DNA of 40,253 nt, from the NCBI RefSeq assembly GCF_029257255.1, contig NZ_JARICI010000082.1, positions 1-40,253 on the forward strand, given 5' to 3'. The position numbers and the translations under genes are program-made. This stretch comes from Sporosarcina sp. Its GTDB lineage: Bacteria; Bacillota; Bacilli; Bacillales_A; Planococcaceae. Positions 16,399-25,591 of this stretch are shown piece by piece. Numbering within the stretch: the first letter of the stretch is position 1; each line of letters opens with the position of its first letter. Under the pieces are notes generated by a model. It saw only the letters and a list, made by a program, of their open reading frames with translations, did no database searches and had not been told where the DNA came from.

Positions 16399-16412
16399 AA
16401 TACAATTGTATT
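16399..16412. promoter_or_regulatory. Operator 2, AATACAATTGTATT
   Basis: A perfect 14-base palindrome, 45 bases from operator 1 centre to centre and just downstream of the -10 box. It is placed to block transcription of the membrane-protein gene; the neighbouring TetR-type protein is the likely ligand. Confidence 0.75.
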
Positions 16413-16430
16413 ATATAAAGGGGTGATGTC

Positions 16431-16982
16431 ATGAATTTCATTGCTTGGACGATTGTTGCCTGTGAAATAGGCTTTTGGGTCGTGATCTTGGCTGGGCTTA
16501 TCACACGCTATCTATTTAAGAAGAAGAGACTTGGCTTGTTTTTTCTCGCTCTAACTCCCGTCATAGACTTGCTATTGTTAATCGTCACTGCGTCAGATAT
16601 GTATAACGGAGCCGTGGCAACCCAAGTACATGCTATTGCTGCAATTTATCTTGGAGTTTCCATTGCGTTTGGTAAAAGCATGATTCGCTGGGCGGATGTA
16701 CGCTTTCTTTATTACATCAAGAAGCAAGGCTCGAAACCTGAGAAGAAAACAGGTTACGCTCATGCACGTCATTCAATGAAAGGTTCCTTGCAACATGTGC
16801 TGGCATTTATCATCGGAGGAGCTTTTCTGGCAGGGATGATCTATTTCGTTGCAGATGCCGATAAAACGGAAGCATTGTTTCAAATGTTGAAGCTTTGGGC
16901 AGTCATTTTAGCCATTGATATTGGCATTTCCCTTTCCTATTTTATCTGGCCACGTGCGGAAAAAGTGAAAAGACATGCGTAA
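16431..16982 (+). CDS. Small four-helix integral membrane protein (YmcC-like)
   Basis: The 183-residue protein has four to five hydrophobic segments (about 5-27, 33-53, 64-82, 122-143, 150-172) and a basic loop after the third. It resembles the uncharacterised YmcC-type membrane proteins of bacilli. The ATG at 16431 follows AAAGGGG. It lies behind two TetR-type operators, an arrangement common for efflux or stress-response membrane proteins, but its length is too small for a known transporter class. Function not assigned. Confidence 0.8.
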   Translation: MNFIAWTIVACEIGFWVVILAGLITRYLFKKKRLGLFFLALTPVIDLLLLIVTASDMYNGAVATQVHAIAAIYLGVSIAFGKSMIRWADVRFLYYIKKQGSKPEKKTGYAHARHSMKGSLQHVLAFIIGGAFLAGMIYFVADADKTEALFQMLKLWAVILAIDIGISLSYFIWPRAEKVKRHA

Positions 16983-17013
16983 AAAGCCAATTCCACTGCG
17001 AATCGGCTTTTTT
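16982..17013 (+). terminator. Terminator of the YmcC-like gene
   Basis: AAAAGCCAATTC pairs with GAATCGGCTTTT (one mismatch) and a T run follows. The hairpin begins on the last base of the stop codon. Confidence 0.88.
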
Positions 17014-17055
17014 CTGTTTGATTGAAAATCATATAGTTATCGATGTAGTTACAAC

Positions 17056-17673
17056 CTATTGAAAAACCACGCTTGCTCTAATAACCGTTGCTTCGACTTC
17101 AGCTTTATTGAAAAACTTGATAGAAACACAACTATCCAAACCCTCCCTATGTAACAGGAACAAGTCACCGTCTTCAACATCGAATTTTTCTTTATCATTA
17201 ACCGTTAGATACACCGGACCATTTACACAATAAAACGCTTGAAAAGTTTGAAGTTCATTGGCATGTGGACTGACAATTTTGTAATCACCGTCTGTTTCTA
17301 CAGTGATGGCTTCAAGTTCTCCGTTGCAACCTTTTGCCAGCATGAGATTGAAATCTCTTACTTTTCCATAACTTCGCGTTGTCCATCCTCCGTTGAATCG
17401 ATCTTGTTCATAAGGTGTTAAATGTACGTGATGATGCCCTTCATGCTTTAGCGTCATTTCACCGTCAATTACCATAATGAGCCTATCTATAGTAGGAAGA
17501 GGAGTGAAAACAGACTCTTCTGCTTCAACCACAGCTGTACTAATTCTCCACTTGAAATTTTGTTGCGTATATTGTGCATCCTCTGGATAAATAGCTAGCT
17601 GCGTCGTGTCACCGCCGGACCATTCTGTCGTGATTTGCTCATCTTTTCTAATCAGTTGTATGGAATAGGACAT
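17056..17673 (-). CDS. HutD/Ves-family protein
   Basis: The 205-residue protein has the cupin-like HutD layout: IQLIRKDEQITTEWSGG at the start, FKWRISTAVVE with the WRIS motif near 42, FTPLPTIDRLIMVIDGEM, and DRFNGGW near 92. HutD proteins occur in histidine-utilisation clusters of other bacteria, where their exact job is unclear; no hut genes are present here. The ATG at 17673 is preceded by AAGGGGGAT. It is a single cytoplasmic gene with no obvious partner. Confidence 0.85.
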   Translation of the reverse strand: MSYSIQLIRKDEQITTEWSGGDTTQLAIYPEDAQYTQQNFKWRISTAVVEAEESVFTPLPTIDRLIMVIDGEMTLKHEGHHHVHLTPYEQDRFNGGWTTRSYGKVRDFNLMLAKGCNGELEAITVETDGDYKIVSPHANELQTFQAFYCVNGPVYLTVNDKEKFDVEDGDLFLLHREGLDSCVSIKFFNKAEVEATVIRASVVFQ

Positions 17674-17741
17674 GTAGAATATCCCCCTTTTTATTTCAGT
17701 AAGAAAAATCGTACAGGTACATCTTACTGGAAAATTCCTCT

Positions 17742-18533
17742 TTAAGACAAATATAACTCCTCCACCGAGACTGTATATTCTTCATGTATATCATGAAATA
17801 ACGCTTCAGCTATTAACTGGCGCAGCACTCCACTGAAATATCCAGCTACATTACGTATTTTTTTCGTCTTCGTCGCCATGACACTAATCTTCGCTGAGCG
17901 ATATGCCAATTCCTCAAATAACTCTTCTTTTCCTTGATGAATTTCAAAACGCAGCATGCGACCTGACTGGTATCTATAGATTGCAAACAGCTCTCTGGCT
18001 TTCGATGTATCTCCAGTCAGCGCAAGCAAATCCTTCATTTTCGTAAATAACGATGTGGATAACTTTTCATCTGCAGGATGAGACGTCTTTGGTAAGTCTT
18101 TACTGTTTTGAGATTTAGAGAAAGAAGGTTCCTTTTCTACAATCACCTCAGGAACCGTGTCTTTATAGGCTTCATTCATTGCCAGCGGACTGTTCATTTC
18201 CCCCTGGTCATCGATAGGCAAAATAACATAAATGTTCGCTCCCAGGCCATTCATTACAGGTCGGACAAAGTGATGACGCTCAATAATTTGCAGCTTTTCG
18301 AGTTTTCGAAGCGTGCGCCGAATCGTCGAGTTCGACAAATCCAGCTTCATTTCCATTGTTTGATGTTTCAAATGTGCAGCCAAATACTTCACAGAATAAC
18401 AGCGAATCATCTCCAGTACTGCACGATCCGTTTTATTCATCGCATTCCAATGAATGTCCATATGCCGACGAGCCGCTGCATCCATTTCTTCTTTATTCGA
18501 AAACCTGGCGTAAGCCGAAAGATAATGAGTCAT
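17742..18533 (-). CDS. Winged-helix DNA-binding protein
   Basis: The 263-residue protein has a winged helix-turn-helix at about 30-95 (MNKTDRAVLEMIRCYS...LDLSNSTIRRTLRKLEKLQIIER), a low-complexity linker (about 130-160) and a helical C-terminal part. It has no membrane segment. The layout is that of a transcriptional regulator, although similar proteins also act in plasmid or phage replication; no replication origin is seen here. A perfect 16-base palindrome lies between its promoter region and its ribosome site (AAGGGG), suggesting autoregulation. The target genes are unknown. Confidence 0.75.
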   Translation of the reverse strand: MTHYLSAYARFSNKEEMDAAARRHMDIHWNAMNKTDRAVLEMIRCYSVKYLAAHLKHQTMEMKLDLSNSTIRRTLRKLEKLQIIERHHFVRPVMNGLGANIYVILPIDDQGEMNSPLAMNEAYKDTVPEVIVEKEPSFSKSQNSKDLPKTSHPADEKLSTSLFTKMKDLLALTGDTSKARELFAIYRYQSGRMLRFEIHQGKEELFEELAYRSAKISVMATKTKKIRNVAGYFSGVLRQLIAEALFHDIHEEYTVSVEELYLS

Positions 18534-18550
18534 TAGAAAAACCCCTTTTT

Positions 18551-18566
18551 CTTTCTATATAGAAAG
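18551..18566. promoter_or_regulatory. Perfect palindrome CTTTCTATATAGAAAG
   Basis: A 16-base perfect palindrome, 18 bases before the start codon of the winged-helix gene on the minus strand and next to its ribosome site. It is well placed as an operator for that protein, in the leader or at the transcription start. Confidence 0.6.
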
Positions 18567-18844
18567 CAGGGATCAAAAAGGATACAGCAGCTGTAAATGA
18601 TAAGGGTTTCAATTTGTCGGAAAGTTTTAACGTCGATGGATTGAGATGTTGTTGTAGAATATAACTATCGTATATATTGAATAAAACTTTTATACTTTAT
18701 AGACTAATCAACGGTACTCAGTTACTTCTACAAGATAAGTCGTAAAATTAAACTTATATAGGTATCAAGATTCCAAAACTTTATAACACTAATGAAAACT
18801 ATCCATATACTAAACATTATATTTTTTTACAGGAGGAACTGTAA

Positions 18845-21400
18845 TTGCAAATTATTATATCACATGTAAATACCGACTTTGACGCACTGGCTTCCATGAT
18901 TGCAGCAAAGAAGCTTTATCCTGAAGCGCAGTTGGTGATTTCAGATAAGCTGGAAACCCGGGTGCAGCGTTATTTGAATATCTACCGGGACATGTTCGAC
19001 TTTGTGCCGAACGCGCATATCGACTGGGCACTCGTAACGGAGATGATCATTGTGGATGTCGCTTCTTTATCCCGTATTGGCAGTCTTCCACAGGACTTCG
19101 ATCCAAAAACGCGGAATATCATCGTCTATGACCATCATCCAAAAAGCGAAAAAGATGTTCCGTACGATGAAGGTGTTGTAGAACTGACAGGGGCTGCCGT
19201 GACGCTACTCCTGGAAGAGATCCAGAAACGCGGGCTGCCGGTCTCGAAGTTTGAAGCATCTTTATTCGGACTCGGAATTTATACGGATACGGGTAATTTC
19301 ACGTATAACAATACGACAATCCGCGATTTTCAAATGGCCGCCTATCTGCTGGAGCAAGGAATGAATATGGAAATAGTCCAGCGTTTCTCGGAACAGACAC
19401 TGACATCGGAACAGCAAGATTTATTGGACAATCTTCTCGCCCATACCGAAATCCACGAAGTAGACGGACTGGAAATCGCTGTTTCTACCTATGGACTGGA
19501 AAAATTCCAAAATGGACTCGCTTTGTTGACGAGTAAACTACTTGGAGTCAAAGGAACTGATGCAGCTTTTGCCGTCGTCAAAATGAAAACGACCGTTGTC
19601 GTAGTCGGCCGTGCCAATTCCGAACGGATTACGCTGCTGCCAATCCTGAAAAAACTTGGTGGAGGCGGTCATAAACAAGCCGGTTCGGCCACTGTCAAAA
19701 AAGGTGATATAGAAGCAATTCTCAGCGAGCTGATTGAGGATCTTCCGACAATACTGAAGCCTGCAATTACAGCAAAAGAACTGATGACCAGTCCGGTAAA
19801 GACACTCTCCCCCGACACGACGATAGAAGAAGCTGGCCGCCGCATGTACCGCTACGGTCACTCAGGTTATCCAATTGTTGAAGAAGGTCGTTTAATCGGC
19901 CTGATCACTAGACGGGATCTCGATAAAGCGAATCATCACGGACTCGGACATGCACCGGTAAAAGCGTATATGACTACGAAAGTGTATACGATCGGTCCTG
20001 ATGCTTCTCTCGAAGAAATTCAAGAACTGGTTATTGACCATAATATCGGAAGGCTGCCTGTCATCGTGGACGGTCAGCTCGTCGGGATCGTGACAAGAAC
20101 CAATATTATTAAAGTGCTGCACAGTGACGTACTGACGGACCAGGTCGCGCAGGAAGGTCTGACAGCGGAAGAGCTGGCTGGAAAAATGGGAGAACAGCTG
20201 CCTGAAGAGGTCTGCCGACTATTGAAAGAAATCGGCAAGACTGCCAGCGAAATGAATACGCCAGTCTATTTAATCGGCGGGATTGTTCGGGATATCTTGC
20301 TGAACAGACCAAATGATGATATTGATATTGTGGCAGAAGGTGACGGAATTCATTTGGCAAGAGGGTTACAGGAAGCCTATGGCGGAGAAGTGCTCGAGCA
20401 TGAAAGCTTCGGAACTGCAACTTGGACTCATCCGTCGGGGCTGTCTATTGACGTTACGTCTTCGAGACTTGAGTACTATGAACAGCCCGCTGCTTTGCCC
20501 GAAGTGGAGAAGTCCGTTTTGGGAGACGATTTGCAGCGCCGTGATTTCACCATCAATGCGATGGCAATCAGGCTCAATGAAGAATCGTTCGGTGAATTAA
20601 TCGACCCGTTCGGCGGACAGTATGATCTGCTGGAACAAAAAATAAAAATTCTTCATAACATCAGTTTTGTTGAGGATCCGACCCGTATTTTCCGTGCGGT
20701 CCGCTTTGAAGGCCGTTTCGGATTTTCGATGGACGACCAAACAGAAAAGCTAGCTTTAGAATCCATCGATAAAATGACGCAATTAACCACACAGCGCATT
20801 AATGAAGAAATGAAACGTTTGTTTAAAGAAGGCATGCCACAGAAAGTCATCCGGCGGCTCTTTGAACTAAATGTATGGCAGCAATTCGGCATTAAGGAAA
20901 ATCAAATGGAATCTTCCTGTGCAGCTGCTGAAGCATTGCAGAAGATGTACACCGAACAGGAACAACCCAGCTGGTTCGATTACTTTTTGATTCCGTTTTA
21001 TTGCGACTCCAAACTGTATGCTGCAGAAAGATTTGCGCTGCTGAAGCCCGAGCGAAAATTGCTGGAAGAAATATCAGATTTACATGCATATGAACAGTGG
21101 GAGGAAACGCGCCAGGAAGGCGAATGGCATTTCTTGTTAAACGCTTATTCTGATGAAGCGATCCTGTTTATTCTGGCCGCCGGACAAGTGACAGAACAGC
21201 AGGCTGTCGTTGACTATTTACAGAAGCGACGAAATCTTACGAAGTACTTGACGGGCTCCGATTTGATGAAAGCCGGACTCAAACCTGGCCCCTCATTCTC
21301 TGAACTTCTGATGCAGCTGGAGGCATGCCAGTTGAATGGCGATGTCACATCGAAAGAACAAGCTGATAAGTGGTTACAAGAGTACGTATGTAAACAATAA
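18845..21400 (+). CDS. DHH/DHHA1 phosphoesterase - CBS pair - tRNA nucleotidyltransferase fusion
   Basis: This 851-residue protein joins three modules. Residues 1-300 are a DHH phosphoesterase (SHVNTDFDA at 6-14, DHH at 96-98) with a DHHA1 tail (GGGGHKQAGSA, 272-282), the fold of nano-RNases and cyclic-dinucleotide phosphodiesterases. Two CBS domains, ligand-sensing for adenine nucleotides, occupy about 311-428. From about 455 it is a class II nucleotidyltransferase of the CCA/poly(A) polymerase family with GGIVRD (478-483), catalytic DDIDIV (491-496), RRDFTINAMAI and the EDPTRIFRAVRFEGRFGF region. It probably adds CCA or A to tRNA 3' ends and may trim RNA. Start is TTG 18845 behind AGGAGG. 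All key motifs look intact. Similar fusions exist in other bacteria. Confidence 0.92.
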   Translation: MQIIISHVNTDFDALASMIAAKKLYPEAQLVISDKLETRVQRYLNIYRDMFDFVPNAHIDWALVTEMIIVDVASLSRIGSLPQDFDPKTRNIIVYDHHPKSEKDVPYDEGVVELTGAAVTLLLEEIQKRGLPVSKFEASLFGLGIYTDTGNFTYNNTTIRDFQMAAYLLEQGMNMEIVQRFSEQTLTSEQQDLLDNLLAHTEIHEVDGLEIAVSTYGLEKFQNGLALLTSKLLGVKGTDAAFAVVKMKTTVVVVGRANSERITLLPILKKLGGGGHKQAGSATVKKGDIEAILSELIEDLPTILKPAITAKELMTSPVKTLSPDTTIEEAGRRMYRYGHSGYPIVEEGRLIGLITRRDLDKANHHGLGHAPVKAYMTTKVYTIGPDASLEEIQELVIDHNIGRLPVIVDGQLVGIVTRTNIIKVLHSDVLTDQVAQEGLTAEELAGKMGEQLPEEVCRLLKEIGKTASEMNTPVYLIGGIVRDILLNRPNDDIDIVAEGDGIHLARGLQEAYGGEVLEHESFGTATWTHPSGLSIDVTSSRLEYYEQPAALPEVEKSVLGDDLQRRDFTINAMAIRLNEESFGELIDPFGGQYDLLEQKIKILHNISFVEDPTRIFRAVRFEGRFGFSMDDQTEKLALESIDKMTQLTTQRINEEMKRLFKEGMPQKVIRRLFELNVWQQFGIKENQMESSCAAAEALQKMYTEQEQPSWFDYFLIPFYCDSKLYAAERFALLKPERKLLEEISDLHAYEQWEETRQEGEWHFLLNAYSDEAILFILAAGQVTEQQAVVDYLQKRRNLTKYLTGSDLMKAGLKPGPSFSELLMQLEACQLNGDVTSKEQADKWLQEYVCKQ

Positions 21401-21447
21401 GCGATAAAAAACCTTTTCTCATGATTTTTCAACTCGTTTATTTCACT

Positions 21448-21515
21448 GGCACAAACCTACATTAAAAACGAAAAAGAGTCCAAATTCACATCAGAATGGA
21501 CTCTTAGTTTGTGCC
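21448..21515. terminator. Nested inverted repeat with terminator core
   Basis: Outer arms GGCACAAAC (21448-21456) and GTTTGTGCC (21507-21515) enclose an inner hairpin AAGAGTCCA (21474-21482)/TGGACTCTT (21497-21505). On the minus strand the inner hairpin is followed by TTTCGTTTTT, so it works as terminator of the GNAT gene; it may also stop the fusion gene on the plus strand. Confidence 0.65.
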
Positions 21516-21598
21516 TATATTCCAAACTCTAAGGTTAAGACACGACCGTTTTAGATTGGTTCTTATAAAGCCAGTAACAATTTTACAAGTACAATTCA

Positions 21599-22144
21599 TC
21601 ACAAATTACATCTGCCCATTACAACGGTGCTGTAGTATTCACCATTGGAAAGTACTTTGTCATTTTTTAGAATGCCTTCGGTTGTGAAACCAAATTTTTC
21701 GTATAGACTGATTGCTTTTTCATTTGTATCAAGAACATGTAAGGTGATTTTTTTTATTCCATTTGAGTCTGCCCAAGCAATAGACTCTTTTAAAAGGTTT
21801 TTGCCAATGCTGTACCCCCAATAATCTTTTAGGATACAGACCCCAAATTCCACCTTGTGAGCGAATCGTTTTAATGAATTCCCTTCACATCTTGAAAATC
21901 CGACGATCCTGTCCTGAACTACGGCAACTAAAAAAAGGTTCTTCTTGCTTGCTGTATCTGTTTTGATAAGTTCTTCAAAACCTTGAACATCTATAAATGC
22001 TTCCCCTTTTTCTCTATCAAGGTTTTCAGTCTCACCGTCGATTTGCAATCTGATTTCAGACAAATCCTTAGCGTCTTTATTTTCGGCAGACCTAATTACA
22101 TAGGTCGTCTTGTTTACAATAAATTCTTGCTGACTAATTCTCAT
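21599..22144 (-). CDS. GNAT-family N-acetyltransferase
   Basis: The 181-residue protein shows the GNAT order of motifs: IRSAENKDAKDLSEIR at the start, VEFGVCILKDYWGYSIGKNLLKESIAWA (acetyl-CoA-binding loop, about 113-140) and KKITLHVLDTNEKAISLYEKFGF (about 145-167). It resembles RimJ/RimL-type ribosomal or small-molecule acetyltransferases. The substrate is not predictable. The ATG at 22144 follows GAGGGGAAA. It stands alone and ends in the nested terminator. Confidence 0.88.
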   Translation of the reverse strand: MRISQQEFIVNKTTYVIRSAENKDAKDLSEIRLQIDGETENLDREKGEAFIDVQGFEELIKTDTASKKNLFLVAVVQDRIVGFSRCEGNSLKRFAHKVEFGVCILKDYWGYSIGKNLLKESIAWADSNGIKKITLHVLDTNEKAISLYEKFGFTTEGILKNDKVLSNGEYYSTVVMGRCNL

Positions 22145-22349
22145 CCCATTTCCCCTCGTCCTTTACTTAAGTATATTTAATTAAACAATCTGGACCGATT
22201 AAAGTACATTTCTTGTTCCACAACTGCCCAGTTAGCTTAAGCAGCCCATCCAATTCCACTAAGATAATATTTGAACTTCCCTTCCGTCTCACCTACTTCG
22301 ATATTTTTCATTACTCCTATTCACTAAACTGACCCGATTAGTGAATCGA

Positions 22350-22910
22350 CTATTTTATCAGCACTTCGATTTCCTTTTTATTCTTTTCAGCCAGTTCCTC
22401 TAATAACTGATTTGATTCCTCATTATAATCTGTTATTTGATTTTCATTATTATCATCAAAATGAAACGGGCCTAATTTCTCTTCCAGATACGTCATCACA
22501 TAAGCATTTTGTTCATTCAGCCTTCTGGCATATTCCCTCTGAAATTCTTCTGGTTCCATATCAAACTTTTTAGCCTGTGATTCAGCAAATTTTCGGTTTT
22601 GCCTGGCATTTACATCATCTGTACTCTCAGGGGGCAGTATCTCAAACCCGTCACTTTCTGCATCCAGACGCTCAGAAATATCAAGGCCCATTTTCTTCAC
22701 TTCTTGTTTCACCAGTTCTACTTGAATTGCCCCGTTCAAATAACTTAATGCCGTTTTATCCGGAAATAAGAACCGTAACTCCCCAACCGTGATCTCTTGC
22801 CCTTTTACAATGGCCGCCGGTTCATCATTGTCATATTTCGCTACACCACTGCAGCCCGAGAGCAGGACAAAAAGAAGCAACACGAAACAGAACTTCCAAG
22901 ATTTTAACAT
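22350..22910 (-). CDS. Lipoprotein with SurA-N-like region
   Basis: The 186-residue protein begins with a lipoprotein signal ending in the lipobox LSGC (Cys20). After it, AAIVKGQEITVGELRFLFP resembles the N-terminal region of SurA/PrsA-type chaperone lipoproteins, followed by a charged helical part with EFQREYARRLNEQNAYVMTYL. No parvulin domain is present, so isomerase activity is not expected. It is anchored on the outer face of the membrane. The role is unknown; a chaperone-like or spore-related lipoprotein is possible. Confidence 0.8.
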   Translation of the reverse strand: MLKSWKFCFVLLLFVLLSGCSGVAKYDNDEPAAIVKGQEITVGELRFLFPDKTALSYLNGAIQVELVKQEVKKMGLDISERLDAESDGFEILPPESTDDVNARQNRKFAESQAKKFDMEPEEFQREYARRLNEQNAYVMTYLEEKLGPFHFDDNNENQITDYNEESNQLLEELAEKNKKEIEVLIK

Positions 22911-23100
22911 CTAGGCACCTCCCGTTTCTATTTAATACGGATCAATGCTTTCTAGGTTTCATTCAAATGTACTCATAAAATTAAGGATAAAATTTTGTTC
23001 CTTTTCATTCTCTTTTTAACGTATTAAAGAAAGTGGACACTTTATTTAATGACTGAATAATCAGTAGTCTATTTCAATGTACATGTATGCAATAAACATA

Positions 23101-24576
23101 TCAATAAAAAATAGAATCCCCCGTATCCACAAAATACCCCTTGCCATTTTCCGCGTCAATCATCTGAATATGACCTGTCGTTTCAGGATACGACGGCAGA
23201 TACGTCAACTGATAAAACGACTCTCCTTCTTCATCAAACTCGTTCGCCATGGCAAGCTCCATCTGCAGTTTTTGCATCAGCAGCTCTTTCGCCTGCGCTT
23301 TTGTGAGCGCCGGCTCTGTGTTCAATTTCAAAAATGGCGTTTCATCCGCAGGCTCCACAGAAGCACTGATAATATGCCCTGAATACAGACCCACTTGAAT
23401 GGCAGTGACACATCCTTCTACTGGAATTCCGCCGACATGGTAATGAAAATAGAAAACTTTCGAGTCCTCTTCTTCGACTTCCTCCAGGTCTTCATCGCAG
23501 AACGTTTCCCATTCTTCTTCCGGCTCTTCAACTTCTTCTCCGTCATCGAATTCATTCAGCCATTCTTCTTCGGGCTCCTCGAACTCCAGAAGGAAATGGG
23601 CCTTTGCCCGCGGAAACACTTTGTATAAGAAGTCGAGTGCGCGTGCCTTCAGCATTTGGTCTTCGAGCGACTCCTGCTCTCCCTGCCATCCTTCCACGTT
23701 AGCAATAAATACCGGACTGTTTGTTGCACTGTCAAATTGAATCGTAATCATTTGTTCGTTGTAAACTGATGACAAATCAATTTCATCAGGGATATCTAAT
23801 GAAGCATGCTGCCACAGTTCCGTGCGGATTCCTTCTTCAACTTGCCCTCCGATCTTCACGTGATCATCGGTCACTCCGAGCATTTCATAAAGGGACTCTT
23901 CCGGTACACGATCTTCCAAAACCGCTTCAAATTGATTTCCCTCTGATACCGTGTCAGGTTCTTCACCGGAAGCCGGGATGTCCACCGCCGCTTCCTTCAC
24001 TGCGTAAACCAGCCGGTACGTGTCGTCTCCATTGACATAGTTTGCAGTATCTGTTTTCCGAATGATCAATTCAAAATCAATCAGTTCTGCATATTTTTCC
24101 TTCGCTTCATCTGCAGTAATCATTTGCGCAGGATAACGGATGTCAAGTGGATCATGGCTGTAGCTGAATTGCACGATGCGTCCCGCGGTCGAAATAGTAA
24201 CGGAGAATCCGATGCCAGGCAGATACAGCCCATGCTTTTCTTCATTGATTCCGTACTCCACGATACAGGAATCGTCTAAATCAATAACCGACTGCAGACG
24301 ATATGTTTCTAAGCCTTCAGGATAGAACGCCTTAATGAAATTCCCGGCAACCGCAGGCATCTCTTCCGCCTTCATTTCACCGGACTCATACGACTCCACA
24401 TAATAAAAACTGACTAGCTGATCGGAGGAATCCAGCACACAGACAGCCAGCAGTTCTTCTGATTCTACATCTGCTATTTCAAATGTGCGTCCTTCGAAAA
24501 AATCTTCCTCTTCATTTTCAATAAATCTCACTTGTTCTGTCATGAATTTTGCTAATGCTGTTAATGTCTGCTCCAT
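23101..24576 (-). CDS. YcdB/YcdC (DUF4901)-like protein
   Basis: The protein has 491 residues from the chosen start. It contains repeated PepSY/YcdB-like modules (…ITADEAKEKYAELIDFELIIRK... and …LTKAQAKELLMQKLQMELA) each followed by a TYRLVY- or FYQLTY-type strand. An acidic Glu-rich stretch (about 350-385) separates two halves. There is no clear signal peptide, unlike many YcdB proteins, so it may stay in the cytoplasm. I start at ATG 24576; the in-frame GTG at 24588 would overlap the AAGGAGA ribosome site. The function of the family is unknown. Confidence 0.75.
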   Translation of the reverse strand: MEQTLTALAKFMTEQVRFIENEEEDFFEGRTFEIADVESEELLAVCVLDSSDQLVSFYYVESYESGEMKAEEMPAVAGNFIKAFYPEGLETYRLQSVIDLDDSCIVEYGINEEKHGLYLPGIGFSVTISTAGRIVQFSYSHDPLDIRYPAQMITADEAKEKYAELIDFELIIRKTDTANYVNGDDTYRLVYAVKEAAVDIPASGEEPDTVSEGNQFEAVLEDRVPEESLYEMLGVTDDHVKIGGQVEEGIRTELWQHASLDIPDEIDLSSVYNEQMITIQFDSATNSPVFIANVEGWQGEQESLEDQMLKARALDFLYKVFPRAKAHFLLEFEEPEEEWLNEFDDGEEVEEPEEEWETFCDEDLEEVEEEDSKVFYFHYHVGGIPVEGCVTAIQVGLYSGHIISASVEPADETPFLKLNTEPALTKAQAKELLMQKLQMELAMANEFDEEGESFYQLTYLPSYPETTGHIQMIDAENGKGYFVDTGDSIFY

Positions 24577-24717
24577 GTATAAACCCACTCTCCTTTAAAT
24601 AGATAATCTGAAGATTTAACTATATCATTTCACTCGCATCTTCACATCTTCATTTATATAAGAAGGATAGCAGGGAGGAACTATCGATTTACAATTTATT
24701 AAAATATACCCATTTTA

Positions 24718-24738
24718 AAACTATATACTGTATAGTTT
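24718..24738. promoter_or_regulatory. Palindrome AAACTATA-N5-TATAGTTT
   Basis: Perfect 8-base arms lie about 45 bases before the start codon of the NeuD-like gene, where its promoter should be. TATAGTTTAAT within it could serve as a -10. It may be an operator for an unlinked regulator. Confidence 0.45.
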
Positions 24739-24783
24739 AATTAGGAAGAAATAAAAAAATGATAATCTATTGGAGGATAAAAA

Positions 24784-25485
24784 ATGGAGAAACCTTTGAA
24801 AAATGGAGAAAAGTTGGTAATCGTCGGAGCTGGAGAATTAGCAGAAATTGCATATGAATATTTCACTTATGACTCTCCCTATGAAATAGTGGCTTTTGCT
24901 CCCGAGAAGGACTATATACAAAAGGATAGACTTTATGATTTACCTGTTGTTCCTTTTGAAGAGGTTGAGAAAATTTATCCAGCAAGTGAGTATAAAGCGT
25001 TCGTCGCCGCGACATATACTGGTTTTAATAGATTACGAACAAGATTATTTCAGGAAGCAAAAAATAAGGGTTATGAATTAGTATCTTATGTTAGCTCCAA
25101 AGCCTTTGTTTGGAGAAATGTAACAATCGGAGAGAATTGTTTTATTTTTGAACATAATGTACTTCAGCACCATGTTCGTGTAGGGAATAACGTTATCCTA
25201 TGGAGTGGAAACCATATTGGACACCGATCCGTTATCAAGGATAATTGTTTTATTTCTTCACATGCTGTGATTGCTGGAAACTGTGAAATTGGAGAGAATT
25301 GTTTTATCGGCATAAATAGTACCTTTAATGATGAAATATCGGTTGCTAAGGATTGTTTTATTTCTTCAGGAGCATTGGTCGTAAAGGACACACTGGAAGG
25401 GAAAATATATAAAGGAAGCCCTGCAAAAGCCGCCTCTATAAATGTTTATGATTATTTCAAAGTTGAACCTGAGCCCATCTTATAA
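24784..25485 (+). CDS. NeuD-like sugar O-acyltransferase (hexapeptide repeat)
   Basis: The 233-residue protein has a PglD/NeuD-type N-terminal domain (LVIVGAGELAEIAYEYF, 11-27) and a left-handed beta-helix from about 105 made of hexapeptides such as VTIGENCFIFEHN, VRVGNNVILWSG and CEIGENCFIG. The catalytic-type His is in HIGHRS near 144-149. Such enzymes O- or N-acetylate sugars of surface polysaccharides. The ATG at 24784 follows GGAGG at seven bases. It is isolated: no sialic acid, glycan or glycosyltransferase genes are nearby, and its sequence is more AT-rich than the neighbours, which suggests separate acquisition. Confidence 0.85.
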   Translation: MEKPLKNGEKLVIVGAGELAEIAYEYFTYDSPYEIVAFAPEKDYIQKDRLYDLPVVPFEEVEKIYPASEYKAFVAATYTGFNRLRTRLFQEAKNKGYELVSYVSSKAFVWRNVTIGENCFIFEHNVLQHHVRVGNNVILWSGNHIGHRSVIKDNCFISSHAVIAGNCEIGENCFIGINSTFNDEISVAKDCFISSGALVVKDTLEGKIYKGSPAKAASINVYDYFKVEPEPIL

Positions 25486-25591
25486 TATGTAAACACCTTA
25501 CCTGTGCATCACACAAATCAAAACCATTCTATACTTTTTCCGATATGCACCCCGCACAAGCAGTAGTTTTAAGCACAAAAAAGTTAAAAAC

